From the NCBI GenBank assembly GCA_016721425.1, contig JADKID010000009.1, positions 248,001-312,000 on the forward strand: a stretch of 64,000 nt of DNA. The letters are read 5' to 3'. How positions within the stretch are numbered: the first letter of the stretch is position 1; each line of letters starts with the position of its first letter. This DNA is from Bryobacterales bacterium. Its GTDB lineage: Bacteria; Acidobacteriota; Terriglobia; Bryobacterales; Bryobacteraceae. A program made the position numbers and the translations under genes. This document shows, piece by piece, positions 15,704 through 23,393 of the stretch. The notes under the pieces are model-generated. The model was given only the letters and a program-made list of their open reading frames with translations, was not told the origin of the DNA and searched no databases.

Positions 15704-17059
15704 ATGGACCGGGCACGAGAGATAGAAGCACTCGAACGCCGGATGCACGGGACGGGCCGGAGCGCCGAGGAGGTGCGTCGGCGGCTGGTGATAGGGCGGC
15801 AGCGGGCGTGGTTGCGGTGGACGCTGGGATCGAAGCGCGCGCTGGACGCGGGATCGGCATTCCTGCTGCTGGTGGGGCTGTCTCCCTTGCTGGCAATGTT
15901 GTTGGTGTCATGCGGGGGACGGCTGACGCGGCAGGCGCGGCTAGGCCGGTGGGCGGAGCCGTTTGAGATGGTCTCGTTCGATTTCGAGCCGAAGAGCGTG
16001 GCGCGGCGCTTGGGGCTACACCGTTTGCCGGTGGTGGTGAGTATCCTGCGAGGCGAGTTGTCGTGGATTGGTCCGCGCGCGCTGGAGCCGGCGGAGTTGA
16101 CGGCGGCGGACCGCGAACAGTGGAGACGGTGGGATCTGCGGCCGGGGCTATTGAGCCTGTGGTGGATCCGCACGCGGGCGAACAACAACTATGGGACGGA
16201 GTGGGAGACGGACTCCGAATACGGGCAGGACGCCGGGGTCTGGAACGATATGGGGATTGTGGCGCGAGCCATTCCGGCAGCGCTCTACGGCAGCGGGGCG
16301 GCGATCACGGAAGATGAGATCTCCGTGTTGGGGTTGCGGATGGACAACCTGACGATGTCGGAGGCAGTGGACTGGATTGGGCAGCGGATCAGGACGAGGG
16401 AGACGGCGGCAATCCGGTTCTTGAATGCGGACTGCGCGAACCGGGCCTGGAGCGATGACGGGTATCGCGACGTGCTGAATTCGGCGGGGCTGACGCTGGC
16501 GGACGGGATCGGCTTGAAACTGGCGGGGCAGATCCTGGGGCGTCCGGTGCGGCAGAACGTGAACGGGACAGACCTGTTTCCAAAGCTGTGCGCGCGGCTG
16601 GCAGAAGGTGGGCACAGCCTGTTTCTACTGGGCGCAAAGCCCGGCGTGGCGGAACTTGTGGCGGCGTGGGCGGCGGAGAATCACAAGGGGATCCGGATTG
16701 CGGGCGTGCGGGACGGGTATTTTTCGGCGGAGCAGGATGAGGAGGTGGTGCGGCAGATCTCGGCGGCAAGCCCGGACGTCTTGCTGGTGGCATTTGGCGC
16801 GCCGCGGCAGGATGTGTGGATTGCGGCGCGGGCGGGCCGATTGGGCGCAGGGGTGGCGATGGGCGTGGGGGGGCTATTTGATTTCTACTCGGGGCGGATA
16901 CCGCGCGCTCCGCAGTGGATGCGTGACATGGCGGTGGAGTGGCTGTACCGTTTCTGGCAGGAGCCGGGGCGGATGTGGCGGCGGTACTTTGTCGGGAATT
17001 TCGTCTTTTTGTTGCGTGTCGGCCTGGAGAGACTCGGGCGCCGGCCCTGGGAGAAATAG
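15704..17059 (+). CDS. Fusion of a degenerate PGT-like domain with a WecG/TagA/CpsF glycosyltransferase
   Basis: 451 residues from the ATG at 15704. Residues about 45-215 align by eye with the preceding phosphoglycosyl transferase: a hydrophobic hairpin (AFLLLVGLSPLLAMLLV), LSWIGPRALEP matching SLVGPRP, and LRPGLLSLWWI matching TPGLTCIWQV. The catalytic Asp-Glu position is His106-Arg107 and the KFRSM segment is lost. Residues about 225-445 are a GT26 domain with LNADCANRAW, LADGIGLKLAG and NGTDLF, then LLVAFGAPRQDVWI. GT26 enzymes add the second sugar to lipid-linked carrier. The first half may now be only a membrane anchor or a partner surface for the true PGT. Longer upstream reading of the frame is a shadow. 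Confidence 0.85.
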   Translation: MDRAREIEALERRMHGTGRSAEEVRRRLVIGRQRAWLRWTLGSKRALDAGSAFLLLVGLSPLLAMLLVSCGGRLTRQARLGRWAEPFEMVSFDFEPKSVARRLGLHRLPVVVSILRGELSWIGPRALEPAELTAADREQWRRWDLRPGLLSLWWIRTRANNNYGTEWETDSEYGQDAGVWNDMGIVARAIPAALYGSGAAITEDEISVLGLRMDNLTMSEAVDWIGQRIRTRETAAIRFLNADCANRAWSDDGYRDVLNSAGLTLADGIGLKLAGQILGRPVRQNVNGTDLFPKLCARLAEGGHSLFLLGAKPGVAELVAAWAAENHKGIRIAGVRDGYFSAEQDEEVVRQISAASPDVLLVAFGAPRQDVWIAARAGRLGAGVAMGVGGLFDFYSGRIPRAPQWMRDMAVEWLYRFWQEPGRMWRRYFVGNFVFLLRVGLERLGRRPWEK

Positions 17060-17067
17060 GGATTATC

Positions 17068-18564
17068 ATGCGTGCTGTCATCATTGCGACGGGGTGTGCG
17101 GGCGTCTGGGATGGACTGGGCGCGGCGGGCTTGTCCTCCATGCTTCCGGTGGGCGACCGGCCGATACTCCAGCATGTGTTGGAGCGGCTGGTGAGCGCGG
17201 GATTCCGCGAATTTGACATGGTACTGGGCGACGCGGCGGAGCGGGTGGAGAAGTACTTCAGCGACGGGCAGCGTTGGGGCTGCCGCATCCAATACCACCT
17301 GACGGCGGGATTTGAGAAAGCGGTGTCGCTGGTGCCCTCGCTGGCGCAAGCGGGCCATGGCGTGGTGCTGGCGCAGGGGGACGTGCTGCCGCAGGACGGG
17401 CTGCCGGCGCAGGGGGAGGGGGCGGTGATGCTGCACACGCAGGCAGCGGGGCACGCCATCGACGAGACGGGCTGGACGGGCTGGGCTTGGATCCCGGATT
17501 CGGTTGCGGCGGAGATGCCGGCGCAAGCCACCTGGGCCGGATTGCGAAACTGGCTGGCGGCGCACGGGACCAGCGTGGAGACGCAGGCGGGACTATCGGC
17601 GCGGGATGGCGAAGCGTATCTGGCTTCACAGACCACGGCGCTCACCACGATGGCGGCGCAGTTGCAGTTTACGGCGTTCCCCGCCGGGGAGGGAATCTGG
17701 ATTGGCCGGAATGTCGGCCTGCCGCCGATGACACAGGTGGTGGCGCCGTCGCTGATCGGGGACAATTCGCAGATTGGCCGGGGCGCCGTGATTGGACCCG
17801 GGGCGGTATTGTGCGCCGGATGCCTGGTGGACGATCATTCGCACGTGGTCAATTCGGTGGTGTTGAGCGGAAGCTACGTGGGACGCCAGTTGGATATAGA
17901 GGATTCGGTGGTACACCACCACCGCCTGCTGAATGTGAAGCTGGGCGCGACGGTAACAGTGCAGGATGCGTTCCTGTTGGGTCATGTGGAGAGCGCCGGT
18001 GGGGGTGAGAGCCTGGCGGGCAAGGTGGCGTATCTGGTGGCGAGGGTGGCGGCGTTGCCGGCGCTGTTGATTGTGCCTTTGATCGCGATCGTGCGGATGC
18101 TCACAGGCCAACATCCGGCAATTCAGCGGCGGCGTTTTGTGCGGAGCCCCGCGCCGGCGGACGGCCGCTGGCCAGTGACTTCGGCATCGAGTTTCGTGGA
18201 CGCGGCGGGGGCGGCTCAGGCCGATGGCTGGCGGCATTTCTGGATGGTGTTTCTGCCCGGACTGGGCGCGGTGGCGCTGGGGCGGGTGCGACTGGTGGGC
18301 GCGCCGATGCGTGACGAGGCCGAGTTGCGGGCGCTGCCGGAGGACTGGCGGGAGATTGCGCTGCAAACGCGGCCGGGCCTGCTCTCGGAATCGTTTGTGC
18401 AGAACGGGCCGATGGCCGGGGAGGATGAGCAGTTCGCGTCCGAGGCGTTCAGCGCGGTATCGGCGGGATGGCGATTCTCCGTTGGGATTGTGGCGCGCTA
18501 CGCGATGCTGCTGGCGCTGGGCAGACCGAACACGATGGAAATGGGCAGCGCGCGGAGATCCTAA
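17068..18564 (+). CDS. Degenerate nucleotidyltransferase-hexapeptide-PGT-like fusion protein
   Basis: 498 residues from the ATG at 17068 with AGGG upstream. Residues 1-225 resemble a sugar nucleotidyltransferase (MRAVIIATGCAGVWDGLGAAGL, MLPVGDRPILQHVLERL), but the GxGTR loop and the PKPM lysine are gone. Residues about 230-320 contain hexapeptide repeats (IGDNSQIGRGAVIGPGAVLC). From about 335 there is a PGT-like membrane hairpin (VAALPALLIVPLIAIVRML) and FLPGLGAVALGRVRLVGAP, which lines up with the PGT core but has Val394-Phe395 in place of Asp-Glu. TRPGLLSES matches the PGT PGLT motif. Both putative active sites look dead. A scaffold or sensor role in EPS priming is inference. Confidence 0.8.
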   Translation: MRAVIIATGCAGVWDGLGAAGLSSMLPVGDRPILQHVLERLVSAGFREFDMVLGDAAERVEKYFSDGQRWGCRIQYHLTAGFEKAVSLVPSLAQAGHGVVLAQGDVLPQDGLPAQGEGAVMLHTQAAGHAIDETGWTGWAWIPDSVAAEMPAQATWAGLRNWLAAHGTSVETQAGLSARDGEAYLASQTTALTTMAAQLQFTAFPAGEGIWIGRNVGLPPMTQVVAPSLIGDNSQIGRGAVIGPGAVLCAGCLVDDHSHVVNSVVLSGSYVGRQLDIEDSVVHHHRLLNVKLGATVTVQDAFLLGHVESAGGGESLAGKVAYLVARVAALPALLIVPLIAIVRMLTGQHPAIQRRRFVRSPAPADGRWPVTSASSFVDAAGAAQADGWRHFWMVFLPGLGAVALGRVRLVGAPMRDEAELRALPEDWREIALQTRPGLLSESFVQNGPMAGEDEQFASEAFSAVSAGWRFSVGIVARYAMLLALGRPNTMEMGSARRS

Positions 18565-18566
18565 CC

Positions 18567-21500
18567 GTGGACCAGGCAGAACAGCGGCGGCAGCTGGAAC
18601 TGAAACGGCTGGAGCTCTTCGAACCGGAGGACGATCCGACACTGGGGGAGCTGGTGCGGGCGGCCGCCGATCTGTTTGACGCTCCGCAGGCGGCGCTGGC
18701 GCTGGCGTCGGAGACGCATCTGGTGTTGAGGGCGCAGATCGGCCTGGATGTCGGCAGCCTGCCGCGCGGGGCTACGCCGTGCGACCGGGTGGTGGAATCG
18801 GGCGTGGCGGTCTTGGTGGAGGATCTGTGGCGCGAGCGGGCAGGCACGAGCGGGCAGATGCCGCTGCGTGGCGGCGGTGCGCGTTTCTTTGCAGGGGCGC
18901 CGCTGATGACGGCCTCCGGGGTGACCTTGGGCACGTTGTGCGTTTTCGACAGCCACCCGCACACCGATCCCACGGGCAGCCTCTTGCGGACGTTGCGGCG
19001 ACTGGCGGCGGTGGCGGTGCAAGGGATGGAGCGCGGGCTTGCTGCGCGCCGCGCCATGGAAGTGCAGGACAGCTTTCACCGGGTGGCGTCGGACTATTCG
19101 GCGATTGTGGAGAACATCAAAGAGGCCGTCTTCGTGACGGACATGGGCGGGACCTGGACCTTTTTGAATCGGGCCTGGACGGAGATTACCGGCTTCAGCG
19201 TGGAGGAGTCACTGGGGCGGAACTTCATGGAGTACGTCCACGCCGATGATCGGAAGCGGAACATGGAGAAGTTCCTACCCTTGATCGAAGGCCGCGAGGA
19301 ATCCTGCCTCCACCGGATCCGCTACCGGACCAAGGAGGGATCATTTCGTTGGGTCGAGGTCTTCGCGCGACTGACGCTGGACCGTGATGGCGGCGTGTGC
19401 GGCACGACGGGGACGCTGTACGACGTCACGGAAGACTACCTGAGGCAGGAGAGGCTCCAAGCTGAGCAGTCTCTGCTGGAGGCGACACGGTGCGCGCAGC
19501 AGGCGTTCCTGGAGGGTGTAGAGCGGACGGTGGTGTTCGAGGAACTGCTGGACCGCCTGATGGCGGCAACGCAAAGCAGCGGCGGACTGATTGGCGCCTT
19601 GGCGGGCGATGGGGCCGAAAAGGGCGCGCTGCGGGTGCTGGCCTCGCGCGAAATGGACCCCAAGAGCCTGGCGCCGTTGCTCTCGGGCGGTGCGCTGGCC
19701 GGCGGAGCGGTGGCGGGGGTGCCGCTGCATCATGGTCAAACGCTCAACGGAGTCGTGGGATTGGCGGGGCGGCCCGGCGGCTACTCGCAGGAGCTGTTGG
19801 AGCAGTTGCAGCCGTTGGCGATGGCTTGCGCCGGCATGATCGAGGCGGGCGAGACGGAGGTGGCGAGGCGCGCAACCGAAGATGCTCTGCGCATCCGGGA
19901 CCGCGCATTATCGGCCGCCGACAACGGCGTGATCATCACCGACGCACGGCGTCCTGATGGCCCGATCATCTACTGTAACCCGGCATTCGAACGGATCACG
20001 GGGTACCAGGCGGCGGAGGTGATGGGCCACAACTGCCGCTTCCTGCAAGGTCCTGGCACGGATCCGGCGGCGATGGCGCAGTTGCGGCAAGCGATCGCGG
20101 ACGGGGTGGATGTCTCGGTCAAACTGCTGAACTACCGCAAAGACGGCACGCCCTTCTACAACCGTCTTCGAGTCTCTCCGGTGCGGGACTCCGACGGGGG
20201 GGTGACCCACTTCATCGGGATCCAGGAAGACATCACCGAGCAGGTGGAGTGGGAGCAGCAGTTGGAGAACGCGCTGGCGCTGCAACGGGCGATCCTGAAC
20301 AGCACCAGCTTCACGATCATCTCGACCGAGACGGACGGCACGATCCGGACGTTTAACGACGCTGCGGAGAAGTTGCTGGGCTATTCCTTCCGGGATGTCA
20401 TTGGCAAGCGCAACGTTCTGGCGGTACACGACCAGGAGGAACTGGCCGCGCGCGCGAGGGTGCTATCGGCGGTGACGGGCGAGGTGATCGAGCCGGGACT
20501 GGGGCCCGTGTTCCGGCACGCGCGGCAGGGGAAGACCGAGGAGCGGGAGTGGCATTATATGGACCGCAAGGGCCAGCGCATTCCGATGCTGCTTTCGATC
20601 TCCGCGCTGCGCAGCCGGCAGGGCGACGTGGTGGGATTCCTGCAAGTGGGCCTGGATATGCGCGAGCGGCGGCGCGCGATAGAGGAGCAGCAGAAGCTGG
20701 CCGCGCTGGTGGAGAATACGAGCGACTTTGTGGGTTTGGCCACACTGAGCGGCGAAGTGACGTTCATCAACCGGGCGGGCCGCCGAATGGTGGGGCTGGG
20801 AGAAGACGCGACGCCTCCGGAGAGCTTGATGCATTACCTGCCGCGGCGCTCTGCCCAGAAGTTGCGCGAAGAAGTACTGCCGATGGTGAAGCGGCGCGGG
20901 CGCTGGTCCGGTGAAACCGAGATCCGGAATCTAACCACGGGCGAGCGGCGCGACATGGAGGGCAGCACGTTCATCGTGCGGAGCCCGTCCACAGGCGAAC
21001 CGCTGTGCGTGGCCGCCCTGCTGCGCGACGTCACGGCGGAGAAGGCGGCGCGGCAGGCGTTGCAGGAAAGTGAACAACGGTTTCGCGACGTCTCGAACGC
21101 GGCCGGCGAGTTTATCTGGGAGTTGGACGATCGCGGATGTTTCACATTTGTTACGGACAAGGTGGAGGAGGTGCTGGGAGTCCGGCCGGAGGGGTTGATC
21201 GGCCGAACGCCGTTTGTGTTCGCGGCGCCGGAGGAGGTTTCGCGGGTGGCCGACACGATGCTGACAGCCATCCAGCAGAGGCGGCAGTTCCGCAATCTGG
21301 AGCATCGCGCCATCCATGCCGACGGCCGGACTGTGTGGCTGCGGCTCAGCGGCATGCCGATCTTTAACAACCGCACGGGCGAGGGTTGCGGCTTCCGCGG
21401 GGCGGCGCTCGACATTACGGCGCAGAAACTGGCGGAGATTGAACTGGTGACCGCCAAGGAAGCGGCGGAGCAGGCGACGCGGGCCAAGTCTGAATTTCTG

Positions 21501-23393
21501 GCGAACATGAGCCACGAGATCCGAACTCCGCTGAACGGCGTCATCGGGATGACGTCCATCCTTCTGGATTCCGGCCTGGGCGTCGACCAGCGGGACTATG
21601 TGGAGACCATCCGGCGCAGCGGCGAAGCGTTACTCTCGATTCTGAACGACATTCTGGATTTGTCAAAGATCGACTCCGGCCGGCTGTCGATGGACCCGCA
21701 CGAGTTCGACCTGGTGAACTGCGTGGAGGATTGCGTGGATCTGCTGGCGAACGTGGCCCGGCAGAAGGGACTGAAGCTGGAGTGCCAAATCAACCCGGAG
21801 ACGCCGGTGAACGTGGTGGGCGACTCCACGCGGCTGCGGCAGTTGCTGACGAATCTGATCTCGAATGCAGTGAAGTTCACCGAGAAGGGGTTCGTGCGTG
21901 TCTCGGTGTCACACGCCGATCTGGGCGATGGATCGGTGGAGATGCGGTTCGAGGTGCGCGACACGGGAATCGGCATTCGGCCAGACCGGCTGAACCGGCT
22001 ATTCCAACCGTTTATGCAGGTAGACGCGTCCACGACGCGCCACTACGGAGGTACGGGCCTGGGCCTGGCCATCAGCCGGCGGCTGGCAGAAATGATGGGC
22101 GGGAGGATCTGGGTGGAGTCGGCTGAAGGTCAGGGATCGGTGTTTCAGTTCACCGTCCAACTGATGATCGCCGGAGACAGTGGCGAGCAGACATCGGTGG
22201 CGCGATCCCATCTGACGCACCGCCGGGCCGTACTGGCGATGGCGGCGGGCGAGACGCGCTCGGCTCTGGCCACTCACCTGCAATCGTGGGGGCTGGAGGT
22301 GCAGGAGCTGGAACCAGGCAGTTCGCTGGAAGGCATGGAGCCCGACGTGCTTCTGATTGACGCGGAGTGGGCCGCGCGCTTGGGCGCCCTGCCGGAGGCG
22401 CGGGTCCGGGCGGCAGTGCGCGGCGTGGGTGCGCCCGCCGAAGCGCTGGACCGGCTGCGTGCGGCGGGCCTGCCGGTGCTGCCGGCCCCGGTGCAGTATT
22501 CGCCGCTTTATGAGCTATTGCTGGAGAGTTTCTCGGGGGAGCCGCTGCGGCTGCCCGCGCGCGTGGAGCAGGCGCAAACCGAGACGATGGCGCAACGGAT
22601 GCCGTTGAGAATTCTGCTGGCCGAAGATCACTCTGTGAATCAGCGCGTGGCACTGTTGATGCTGTCGCGACTGGGCTACCGGGCGGACTTGGCGAGCACG
22701 GGACGGGAGGCGGTGGAGAAGGCCCAGCACCTGACATACGACGTCATTCTGATGGACGTACAGATGCCTGAGATGGATGGGCACGAGGCGACGCAGGAGA
22801 TTCGGCGGCTGCTGCCGGCCGCGCAGCAGCCCTGGATCATTGCGCTGACGGCGAACGCTTTGCCCGGCGACCGGCAGAGGTGCCTGGACGCGGGGATGAA
22901 CGACTACATCAGCAAGCCGATTCAAGGGCCCGAACTGAGCGCCGCCATCGGGCGAGCGGGCGGAAAAGTCCGGGAGCAGGAGGCGGTAGCGCGGGGCCTG
23001 GATGTATCCGGCAGTGAGCTGCCGTGGTCCATGCCGGAAGCGTTCCAGAGTTTTGTGGACGAATCGGATAGCGCCATCGTGGTGGAGTTGCTGGAGTTGT
23101 TCCTGGACGGGTTGAGTGCAGCTCTGGAGAAACTGAGCCAAGCGGTGGCGGCGGCAGACAGTGTGGCACTGGGCCGGGCGCTGCACGGGCTGAAGGGATC
23201 GGCAGCGCAAGCTGGCGCGCTGAAGTTATCGGCGCTGGCGAAGGAGTGGGAGGTGCGGCTGCAGGCCGACCCCGCAACGATCAGCGAGGCGCCCTCGTGG
23301 CGGCCGAAGATTCTACGGTGCGCGGCAGAGACGCAGATTGCGGTGGGGGCGGCGATCTGCGAGTTGCGGGAACCGGCGGACGGGGCGGGTTAG
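18567..23393 (+). CDS. LOV-domain hybrid histidine kinase (GAF, PAS repeats, HisKA, HATPase, REC, HPt)
   Basis: 1608 residues from a GTG 2 bases after the previous stop; GGAG lies about 10 bases upstream. Approximate order: GAF (15-160), PAS (172-295), GAF-like (320-440), LOV/PAS (455-570), three more PAS (580-970), HisKA with His983 (NMSHEIRTPLNG), HATPase (GTGLGLAISRRLAEMMG), a receiver-like region without clear motifs (1210-1335), REC with Asp1397 (ILMDVQMPEMDGHE), HPt with His1540 (RALHGLKGSAA). The LOV domain has GHNCRFLQG with the photo-adduct Cys490, NPAFERITGY and NYRKDGTPFYNRL, all the flavin-site signatures. No membrane segments are seen, so it is cytoplasmic. It should be a blue-light phosphorelay kinase co-transcribed with the PGT genes. 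Confidence 0.93.
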   Translation: MDQAEQRRQLELKRLELFEPEDDPTLGELVRAAADLFDAPQAALALASETHLVLRAQIGLDVGSLPRGATPCDRVVESGVAVLVEDLWRERAGTSGQMPLRGGGARFFAGAPLMTASGVTLGTLCVFDSHPHTDPTGSLLRTLRRLAAVAVQGMERGLAARRAMEVQDSFHRVASDYSAIVENIKEAVFVTDMGGTWTFLNRAWTEITGFSVEESLGRNFMEYVHADDRKRNMEKFLPLIEGREESCLHRIRYRTKEGSFRWVEVFARLTLDRDGGVCGTTGTLYDVTEDYLRQERLQAEQSLLEATRCAQQAFLEGVERTVVFEELLDRLMAATQSSGGLIGALAGDGAEKGALRVLASREMDPKSLAPLLSGGALAGGAVAGVPLHHGQTLNGVVGLAGRPGGYSQELLEQLQPLAMACAGMIEAGETEVARRATEDALRIRDRALSAADNGVIITDARRPDGPIIYCNPAFERITGYQAAEVMGHNCRFLQGPGTDPAAMAQLRQAIADGVDVSVKLLNYRKDGTPFYNRLRVSPVRDSDGGVTHFIGIQEDITEQVEWEQQLENALALQRAILNSTSFTIISTETDGTIRTFNDAAEKLLGYSFRDVIGKRNVLAVHDQEELAARARVLSAVTGEVIEPGLGPVFRHARQGKTEEREWHYMDRKGQRIPMLLSISALRSRQGDVVGFLQVGLDMRERRRAIEEQQKLAALVENTSDFVGLATLSGEVTFINRAGRRMVGLGEDATPPESLMHYLPRRSAQKLREEVLPMVKRRGRWSGETEIRNLTTGERRDMEGSTFIVRSPSTGEPLCVAALLRDVTAEKAARQALQESEQRFRDVSNAAGEFIWELDDRGCFTFVTDKVEEVLGVRPEGLIGRTPFVFAAPEEVSRVADTMLTAIQQRRQFRNLEHRAIHADGRTVWLRLSGMPIFNNRTGEGCGFRGAALDITAQKLAEIELVTAKEAAEQATRAKSEFLANMSHEIRTPLNGVIGMTSILLDSGLGVDQRDYVETIRRSGEALLSILNDILDLSKIDSGRLSMDPHEFDLVNCVEDCVDLLANVARQKGLKLECQINPETPVNVVGDSTRLRQLLTNLISNAVKFTEKGFVRVSVSHADLGDGSVEMRFEVRDTGIGIRPDRLNRLFQPFMQVDASTTRHYGGTGLGLAISRRLAEMMGGRIWVESAEGQGSVFQFTVQLMIAGDSGEQTSVARSHLTHRRAVLAMAAGETRSALATHLQSWGLEVQELEPGSSLEGMEPDVLLIDAEWAARLGALPEARVRAAVRGVGAPAEALDRLRAAGLPVLPAPVQYSPLYELLLESFSGEPLRLPARVEQAQTETMAQRMPLRILLAEDHSVNQRVALLMLSRLGYRADLASTGREAVEKAQHLTYDVILMDVQMPEMDGHEATQEIRRLLPAAQQPWIIALTANALPGDRQRCLDAGMNDYISKPIQGPELSAAIGRAGGKVREQEAVARGLDVSGSELPWSMPEAFQSFVDESDSAIVVELLELFLDGLSAALEKLSQAVAAADSVALGRALHGLKGSAAQAGALKLSALAKEWEVRLQADPATISEAPSWRPKILRCAAETQIAVGAAICELREPADGAG

